From Pseudomonas nitroreducens (lineage in GTDB: Bacteria; Pseudomonadota; Gammaproteobacteria; Pseudomonadales; Pseudomonadaceae): DNA of 7,691 bases. Shown here in pieces: positions 1 through 7,000 of the stretch (position 1 is its first letter; each line of letters opens with the position of its first letter). Both the position numbers and the translations under genes were made by a program. Location: assembly GCF_014204515.1 (NCBI RefSeq), contig NZ_JACHLI010000067.1, positions 1 to 7,691 of the forward strand, read 5' to 3'. Below the pieces are notes generated by a model that worked only from the letters and a program-made list of their open reading frames with translations, had not been told where the DNA came from and ran no database searches.

Positions 1-94
1 CGGTGGTCATGCTTGCGTCCGCAAGAAAAGTTGCGGACGCAATAGTCTCAACTGCGGGGTCAGGCACCCAGGACGCCGATTTTCACGCGCTTAC
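1..94 (-). mobile_element. Partial IS66-family-like end, left copy
   Basis: These bases are the exact reverse complement of the last 94 bases of the window. Read inward on the minus strand from base 94, the sequence begins GTAAGCGCGTGAAAATC, which fits the GTAAGCG terminus I recall for the IS66 family. Identity between the two copies stops exactly at that terminus, as expected if flanking DNA differs beyond an element end. Only the outer end is present; no transposase gene is included, though an ATG (bases 10-8, minus strand) followed by ACC ACC could be the first codons of an element ORF. The adjacent 8 bases (CCTGATCT) would be this copy's target duplication, but its partner is outside the window. 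Family assignment rests on the terminal motif from memory; the inverted repeat itself is directly visible. Confidence 0.65.
13..42. repeat. Stem-loop inside left IS end
   Basis: TTGCGTCCGCAA (13-24) and TTGCGGACGCAA (31-42) are perfect 12-base inverted repeats around a 6-base GAAAAG loop. Each arm is itself nearly palindromic (TTGCG-2 nt-CGCAA), so the site can fold as one long hairpin or two small ones. No T-run follows in the inward direction, so it does not look like a standard intrinsic terminator. It lies just upstream of a possible inward-reading ATG at 10-8. Hairpins near IS ends are known in IS10/IS50-type elements to block expression from outside read-through; applying that here is inference. 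Confidence 0.75.
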
Positions 95-188
95 CCTGAT
101 CTGGATAAAGGTGTTCTGGATGATTGGCCCGCAAGTGATCGGTCTGATCGGCGGAATCGCCATCGGCTGCGCCATTGTGTTGCGCTGA
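95..188 (+). pseudogene. 3' remnant of a membrane-protein gene cut by the IS end
   Basis: Thirty native codons plus the stop TGA (186-188) follow the IS junction, encoding a tail that starts LIWIKVFWMIGPQ and contains one strongly hydrophobic Gly/Ile-rich stretch ending ...CAIVLR. This looks like the last transmembrane helix of a membrane protein. A GTG-started frame can be drawn back to base 3 through the IS end, but those N-terminal residues come from the IS and are not native. Its stop codon overlaps the Shine-Dalgarno of the next gene, so the two were probably one transcript. I do not recognise the family; 5' truncation means either real disruption by the IS or simply a contig break at the IS. 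Confidence 0.55.
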
Positions 189-190
189 GG
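187..190 (+). promoter_or_regulatory. Shine-Dalgarno deciding the lipoprotein start
   Basis: GAGG lies 8 bases before ATG 199 and only 2 bases before the in-frame ATG 193. The spacing favours ATG 199. It overlaps the upstream stop TGA (186-188), a common sign of translational coupling. Confidence 0.55.
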
Positions 191-198
191 ACATGGGA

Positions 199-462
199 AT
201 GCGAGCGATCCTTGCCGTAGTCCTGATGACCGTCTTGGTATCCGGATGCTCCGATGAGAACTCGAAAGTGCGAGGTCAATTCATCGCCGGATGCATTCAG
301 GGCGGAGCACCCAAAGCCATCTGCGCCTGTACGTTTGAGAAGCTGGAGGCTAGTTACAGTCCTGCACAGCTCAAAGCTTTCAACAAGCCCTACACGGCGC
401 CACCCGAGGCCTTTCTCAAGAGCATGATGGCTGCCGCTAAAGCTTGCGTGACCGAACAGTAA
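199..462 (+). CDS. Small cysteine-rich lipoprotein, unknown function
   Basis: An 87-residue protein with a classic lipoprotein signal: Met-Arg, a hydrophobic core (AILAVVLMTVL), and lipobox LVSGC with the acylated Cys at position 17. Asp at position 19 (+2 relative to Cys is Asp after Ser at +1: C-S-D) leaves sorting ambiguous, inner versus outer membrane. The mature part carries four further cysteines, C32, C42, C44 and C83, in a C-x9-C-x-C...C layout, suggesting two disulphides in the periplasm. This pattern (GCIQGGAPKAICAC then FEKLEASYS) resembles small uncharacterised proteobacterial proteins I cannot name. ATG 199 is chosen over ATG 193 and the upstream ATG 175 because of the GAGG spacing and because it gives a normal signal peptide. 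It follows the truncated membrane gene closely and ends just before a terminator, so it is the last gene of its transcript. It converges on the CDI operon and probably has no part in it. Confidence 0.8.
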   Translation: MRAILAVVLMTVLVSGCSDENSKVRGQFIAGCIQGGAPKAICACTFEKLEASYSPAQLKAFNKPYTAPPEAFLKSMMAAAKACVTEQ

Positions 463-477
463 GACCATCCCGTACGA

Positions 478-528
478 CCTCCTGCTGCCAGCTCCGATAT
501 GGAGCTGACGTCAGGGGGTTATTTTTTT
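478..528 (+). terminator. Intrinsic terminator after the lipoprotein gene
   Basis: An inner stem CAGCTCC (489-495) / GGAGCTG (501-507) with a GATAT loop is extended, after a small internal loop, by an outer stem CCTCCTG (478-484) / CAGGGGG (512-518, one G-T wobble). It is followed by GTTA and seven T (522-528). The T-run is on the plus strand only, so it serves the lipoprotein transcript; I see no equivalent T-run for the convergent minus-strand operon, whose terminator I cannot identify in 463-584. Confidence 0.7.
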
Positions 529-584
529 GAGCGCTCACTCTAAATTTCATACCGAGAACTAAGGGTTACACGCCATAAAACAGC

Positions 585-1097
585 CTAACCTTCTCGCGCT
601 AATATATTTCGCCCGTATGCTAACAGCTTAGCATCATCAACATCCTTATATTCCTCCATTAACTCAGACCCACAAGAGAACCCCAGATCTTTGCTGTAAA
701 TTGCATATACGCTTCCTGCACCACTCTCAGGATCAAGTACCTCCAGTGAAGGGCTGCACGACTCTGAACCACACCAGGAAATAGCGGCGCCATTCTCTAC
801 AAACCATTTTAAAGAATCTTCCAGAACAGACTTCCACTCTTCACCATCCGGCCAAGTCAATATTTTTGCCTCGATGGAAAAATTGCACATCCATTCCCCG
901 TCCCACTCTCGAGCATTTAGCTCTGCCGCCCCCCCCCAAATACTACTGAAAGTGGATATTCTCTCTAAAAATTCAAAATCCTGCCTGCCGCTCCAATACC
1001 CATAAAAGATCAGGCCGACCACCTCATCTTGATACATTTCCTGAGAGCCTGGATCAATTTCCGACCAGTATATTCCGAGAGACTCTATTGTTTTCAT
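585..1097 (-). CDS. Putative CDI immunity protein
   Basis: A 170-residue soluble protein with no signal peptide or membrane segment. It begins at ATG 1097-1095, overlapping the cdiA stop by four bases (ATGA), so translation is probably coupled; no strong Shine-Dalgarno is visible. It is very acidic, about 32 Asp/Glu against 12 Lys/Arg, and aromatic-rich (IFYGYWSG, WDGEWMC, EWKSVLEDSLKWF). Cysteines occur in MC, WCGSESC and FSC. A small acidic protein directly after a CdiA C-terminus is the standard position and character of a CdiI antidote that binds the basic toxin tip in the cytoplasm. I do not recognise a named immunity family, so the assignment is by position and composition. GC is about 47% in sampled lines, well below the scaffold. 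A run of nine G (929-937 on the plus strand as C) encodes W54-G55-G56-A57 and could slip. Confidence 0.75.
   Translation of the reverse strand: MKTIESLGIYWSEIDPGSQEMYQDEVVGLIFYGYWSGRQDFEFLERISTFSSIWGGAAELNAREWDGEWMCNFSIEAKILTWPDGEEWKSVLEDSLKWFVENGAAISWCGSESCSPSLEVLDPESGAGSVYAIYSKDLGFSCGSELMEEYKDVDDAKLLAYGRNILAREG
929..937 (-). repeat. Nine-base G homopolymer inside the immunity gene
   Basis: Nine consecutive C on the plus strand (G on the coding strand) cover parts of codons 54-57 of the immunity gene. A gain or loss of one base would frameshift the protein after about one third of its length. The present length keeps the frame open. Confidence 0.9.
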
Positions 1098-4000
1098 AGG
1101 CCAAAATTCTTCATTTGCTGAGGAGAGGGTTTAATAGCTGTAACTATATCTCCGGCAGATATTTTTCCACGCGCCTCTTTGGCAACAAAAATCACCACGT
1201 CGTTTCCATCAATCTTCCCATAGAAACCTTTGACGGCCTGCCCACCTTGGGTCATCACATGATCAAAAGTTTTGCTGGGGCTTGTCAATATCACTTGACC
1301 AATATTTTGGAAGGCCTCTCTGGCTGCCTTAGATCCAGAATTGGCGGTAATGATGCCCGCGTCAATTAAATGTCTAGCTGAATGATCAACCCGCCCCAAA
1401 TTAGATAGCGCAGATTTCGCGGCGTCTTCCGTAAAACCGATCGAGCCTTTTACGATCTGCTGCGATAAGTCATCCCCGTATTTCTTGCCCAGTTCAGCCA
1501 GAACCTCAGCAGAGACTTTCTCCACAGCCTTTGCTGAGCCGCCAACTTTCCCCGTTGGCGTAGGGGAAAAGATATCTATTCCCAGCTTTGCCCAATCTAA
1601 TGTTTTCTCAAATGGCGTGTCCGGGATGAGTATTTCGAAACGCACATCTGGGTCGCGGCGCAGTGTGTAGTAAGCAAAATCAAGTACATCCTGGTCAATA
1701 GAGCTAACTGCTTGTATATCTTTCGACGCGATCGCTCGCAAAGCATCCATTACTTTGACTTGATCAATGTTGCTAGCGCCGTCCGGGCACCCAGCGTCGT
1801 ATTGGCAACGATTCTTCGCCGCTTCTACAGCTGACTTGGCTTTTTCTTCATGAAGCTTGTAGTTGTACTGTGTGGCGTTCTCCGCCACCCACTTGCCAGT
1901 GGCTAGGTCGTCAATATCGGCATCTTTCTGAGTCGCTGCTGCCAGAACGCCCACCAACTGCGATGTCATGGTCAGCAGGTCTTCATTGCCGCCCACCCAA
2001 GTGTTGAGCTGGTCAACCAGCGCCTCGTTGGCACCACCTGCAAGCGCACCTGTTCGGAAGTCACCACCGCTGGCTTCGGCCAACAGACCGCCAACCATGG
2101 CGTGGATCAGGATCTTCTGGATGCTGCCTTCGTCGTAAACACCTTTGGTGTAATCGCCAACCGCATTGAAGCTGGCAGCAGCCAAGGTGCTGTACAGCGT
2201 GGCCTTGAGGGCGTCGCCCAAACTGCCATCCTGGCCAAGAATCTTGCCCAGGGCTGCAGCCGTGCCGTTCTGCAGCGCCTGCTTGGCTGCAAATTGACTG
2301 AGCCCCTGGAACGACCCAAGTGTGACGCTGGGATCGCTGAAGACTATTTTGCCGTTCAGATCAGTTGTGGTGCCTGTCCAGTCACTGAACGCCCCCTGAG
2401 TCAGACCGGCAGTGATGCCAGAAATGGCGTAACCCTTGAGTGCGTCGCCGGAGGTCGTGTCCTTGAGTACGTCACCCAGGTTGCCCTTGTTGTTGACGAA
2501 ACTGACGGTGGCGTTGGTCGATGCGCCCACGGCGACAGCGGCTCCACCTGCGGCGACCGCTGTACTGGCCCCAGCAGTAGTCAGCGCTCCCATAGCCGCC
2601 GGCCCAACCACTGCCGCCATTACAATAGCAATTGCCAACTGAGCGCCGGCCCCTAAGCCGGAGTTGCTGTAGCTGTAGGAGTCGTGAATTTCCTTAACGG
2701 CACGCCAGTCCACATCACCCCGTGCCTCAGCCTCCTTGATCCAGGCAAGGGAGGGATCTGCCTGCACCATCGCGTCGATAGCTTGGCTGACGGACTGTTT
2801 GTTGATGTGCTTGTAGTCGATCGTCAGCCCATCGACGGCCTTAATCGCGATACTGCCCTGAGCGATGATCTGTGTCTGTCGCAGTGTCTCGTCGGTCCGG
2901 CCTTCACCTTTGGAGCTGGTCCAAGTCAGGTCGCTGTCCTCTTTGCTGTGCGCCTCGTGATGCAGGTCCTTGGCAGCCTCAAAGGTCACGCTTCCACCAC
3001 TTAGAATCGCAACATCCTTGCCGCTGTCGAGCATAGCGGCCTGGTATTTCTGATCGCCGCCACTAAGCAGGGTGATATCACCACCCGCAGAAATTTCGCT
3101 ACTCACCGCCTTCACATCGGTAACTTCGTCGTGGCGAGTCTGCTTGCTTCCCCAGCGTCCCTTGTCTTCTTTGTCGTACAGCGAGTAGTCGCTGTCGTTG
3201 GCCGCCAGGACGTCAATACGATCCCCCGCAACTAGGTAGGCCTCATCCCCCGCACCGATCTTGCTGGAGACCAGCGTGATGTTTTCGCCAGCCTGAATCG
3301 TGACGTCACCGCCAGCCGTCACCGACGACGATTGCTGCTGTACGTGGTCTTCCTGCTTGGTGACCTTTTTACTTTCGAAGTAGCTGTGCTGCTCATCAGC
3401 ACCCGAGGCAATGGTCACGTTGCGGTCGGCGCTCAACGACACGTCGCGCCCAGCACTGGCATCGGTTGCCACCAGGGTGATGTCCCGTCCTGCGCTCACC
3501 GCCAGGTCACGCCCGGCAGTAACCTCACCACCGAGCTGGCTGATGTTCTGGTTGAAGGAGTGGCGCCCATTGGTCCGCTCATCGAGCGTTTGCGCCGACA
3601 CCAGATTGACGTCACGTCCCGCACTGATGACGGTGCTGCCGCCTGCCTGTATGGCGCCACCGATATTGCTGACATCCCGACCGGCGTTGATGCTGATCGA
3701 GTTGCTGGCTTCAATGCGCGCCGCGCTGTCGGTGTAGCTCTGGGTCCAGGTGCGGTTGCCCAGGTTGCCTTCGTGCACTGTCACACTGCGCTCGTTGATG
3801 ACGTCGCCGGTGAGTGCCGCGAGGCTGACATCTCGGCCGCTGAGGATGCCGCCCTGGGTGTTCTTGATGCTGTCGATGGCAATAAGGTCGAGACGATTTG
3901 CCTCCACTAGGCCGCTGTTGGTGATGTTGACCGCGCTGGCCGCCAGATCTCCGCTGGCACGCAGTGTCCCTTGGTTGGACAGATTGCCCCCGCTGATCAA

Positions 4001-7000
4001 GGACACGTCATTGCCCATGATCAACGCGCCATTCGGACCCAGGCGGCCAGTGGCCTGAGCCATGTACAGAACCGGCACCAGAACCTTCTCGCCGTTGACG
4101 ATGGCTTCTTCCAGCCAGACGATGTCGTGCGTCAGGGCAGCGACTTGCTCAGCGGTCAGTCCCACGCCCACCTGCAGATTGAGGCGGTCCTTGTAGGGGA
4201 TGGCGTTGTCCATCAGGTACTTGAACAGCGCTTCGTCGTTGTTGATGCCGGCGATGTAGCGCTGCCCAGTACGGGCCACAATCGCTTGCTGAATCAAGCG
4301 TTGCTCATACAGCCCATCGCCCAGGCGCATTTGCGCATGGTCCGGGTCGTAGCCCAACAGCCCCAGCAGGTAGTCGGAGCTCAGGAAACTCTTAAGGCTG
4401 GTTAGGTCTGGATTGGTCTCAATCAGGTATTTGTGGCTGTTGTCGGGGCGTGCGGTACTGGGCACCCCCTGAACTTGAGCGACATTGAGCGAGGCTGTTG
4501 CGGTGCTGCCCGACGCGGACGATCCATTGCCCACCAGAACGTTACCGACCTGAGCGGCACTGCCGTTCAGAGCATGCTCACGCTCACCCAGACCAATCGT
4601 CTGACCGGCGAAGCTGAAGCTGCCACCGCTACCCACCGTCTGGGTACTGCCCTGCGTGGCATCCTGTCCACTCAAGCGGAACAGACCATTGCTGCCAGTG
4701 GGCAAGCTGAAGCCCGGCAGCGTGATCGGGTTGACCTGCTGTTGTGCTTGCTCCGGCGGCAGTTGCGGATTGAGGGTGACTACGGTCGGCGCATTGCCGC
4801 TCACCCCCGTCTCGTCCACCCGAGAGTTGCTGCCTGCCTGCTCGACACCCTCGCGGATAACGCTGTTGCTCAGGTCCTTGGCGGCATTGATGATGACGTT
4901 GCCGCCCGCTTGCACCACCGCGCTGATGAACGACGAATCTCCACCGTAGAAGGCAATCTCATCGAAAGCCGTCGCATTCTTGAGCAGGTCCGGCGCTTCG
5001 ACCAGGCCGCCGGGTTGATAGTTGGGGCGAGCGAAATCATCAAACGGCGAGGCGCCGAAGAAGCCATAACGGATCGAACCGAACTGCGCAAAGCGATCCG
5101 CTTCGCGCCCCCCTTCACGAATCATCACGTCTTCCAGCGACTCATCCCAATCGGCATTCCAAAAGCGGATGACAGGACGCCACGAGCCATCGGACATGTT
5201 CGTGCCATGCTGGTACTCAGGGTCATTGGCGGCGTTGTACGCCATGACCTGCTCCCAGAAAGACACGCCTTCCGAACCACGGTAGGGAACCTCGAACGAG
5301 CGCAGCAGCGAATAGTCACCCAGAGCAATGCCCTGGTTGGTAAAGGTGTTCAGGGCCATGGCAATGTTGTTGCCAGCCGAGATGGTCGATGCCTTGTTGA
5401 GCAGGCTGTCGCCCTGAATATCGAGGTCACGTCCCGCCACGATGCTGCCGGGAGCCGAGCTTTCTTCCAGCGATGTGCTGTAGTTCAGCATCCAGACCAG
5501 ATGGCTGGCCGGGACGCGCCCTTCCCCTATGGCAGGTGGTTCGTTGCACTCGTAGCAACGCACCCCGATGCTGGCGGAAATCAGGTCCCCCGCTGCAACG
5601 CTGTACGACTCCATGCGGTTTTCCAGCGTCCGCACGCGCAGGCGCATATCGCCCACGCTTTCCAGCGTGGCGGAGAGGTTGTGCAGGGTATTAGCCCAGG
5701 TACCGCCATCGTCCGCAGCAAGGTCCAGGTCACCCAGGCTGTACACATCGGCGTAGCGGTTGGTGAAGTTCTGGGTACGCAGCAGTAGGTTGCCGCCGCT
5801 GAAGATCAACCCGTTTTCGTTGAGCAGGTTCGTTGCTTCGACGCGCACTGTTTCGGCGCTACCCAAGGTGCCGAAGTTGTCGAGTTGTCCGGCGCGGGCG
5901 ATGAGGCTGCCGGCACTGGTGATACGGCCGTGGTTGCGCAGGATCGATGCGCCAAGCGTGACGGTCTGTCCACCGGCCACACTGGCGTTCTGGGTCAGAT
6001 CGAGTTGGTTCGCCGAGAGCGTCAGATCCCCTAGGCTAGTGACCCGGCCATTGCCGTTGTAGGTGCCCGTCAACTGGATATCCAGGCTGCCATCGCTGGC
6101 GATCAGCCCGTCGTTGTTCCAGTTGCCGCCGCGTCCGGTAAGGGCTTGGCTGGCCAGCAGTTGGCCGCTGGCAGTTTGGGTGAAGTTACCGACATTGAGG
6201 TTGAGCCAGCCAGCTTGCAACACACTGCTGTTGCTCCAGGCATCGGCAGTGATGTCCAGGCGTCCTGTGGTAACAAAGCTGCCGCCGGCCTGGAGAATTT
6301 GTCCGGCGCTGATGCCGAATTGGCCGGTACCCACGTGCAGGAAGGTACCGCCCGCGTTGTCGATACCAACCAGGTTCAGGTTGAGGTCGGTGTTGGCGGT
6401 TTCTAGACGGCCATCCCGGTTGTCCAGCCAGCCGCTGCTGAGGCTGGTGATGCCGCTCTGCCCCAGCGCACGCAAGCGGCCGCTCTGGTTGTCGATGGTG
6501 GCAGCCGCGATGCTCAGGTTGCTGGTGCTTTCGATCAAGCCGCTGCTGTTGTTCAGCGCGCCGGCCAGACTGAAGTCAATGGTACCGGCCCCGACTTTTC
6601 CGCTCTGGTTGAGCAACTCGTTGGCCGAGAGATGCAGCAGGTTGCCGGCATACAGCCCACCGCCCTGGTTATCCAGAACAGTGGTGGTAATGCGGTTGTC
6701 GCCCTGAACGGCGGAGAGATGGCCGCTGCGGTTGTCGATGCCGTTTTGTGCGTCGATGACGAGGCGGCTGGCCTGGGTGATACCTGCGTTGTTGTTGAAG
6801 TGGCCGGTAAGCAGCTGCAGCAGGCCGCTGGCAGAGCTGAGGATACCTCCAGCACTGTTATCGAGGCTGCTGGAGGTCAGCAGCAATTGACCGGCACTGC
6901 TCTCGATTCGGCCCTGCTGGCTGTTGTCTAGCGCGCCACTGAGTTGCAGGCTGACGTCGCCTTGGCCGTTGAGTTTGCCGCCTTGGTTATTAAGGTTTTT

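Noticed and set aside
56..94. Tn3-family 38-bp inverted repeat (GGGG... to ...TTAC)
   Set aside because: The spacing is suggestive, but the orientation would put the element on the native-gene side and the shared identity continues 55 bp beyond GGGG; the GTAAGCG terminus fits IS66 better.
3..188. GTG-started 61-residue frame as a complete gene
   Set aside because: Its first 30 or so residues are encoded by the IS end, which is repeated at the other side of the window; only the part after base 94 is native.
91..468. 125-codon minus-strand frame opposite the lipoprotein gene
   Set aside because: The plus-strand frame has a clear lipobox, Shine-Dalgarno and terminator; the minus frame has none of these.
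2102..2656. 184-codon plus-strand open frame opposite the DUF637 region
   Set aside because: Shadow of the cdiA frame; composition is low-complexity and no motif is seen.
4433..5788. 451-codon plus-strand open frame
   Set aside because: It lies entirely opposite the FHA coding region, has no recognisable domain, and long antisense frames are common opposite high-GC, biased codons.
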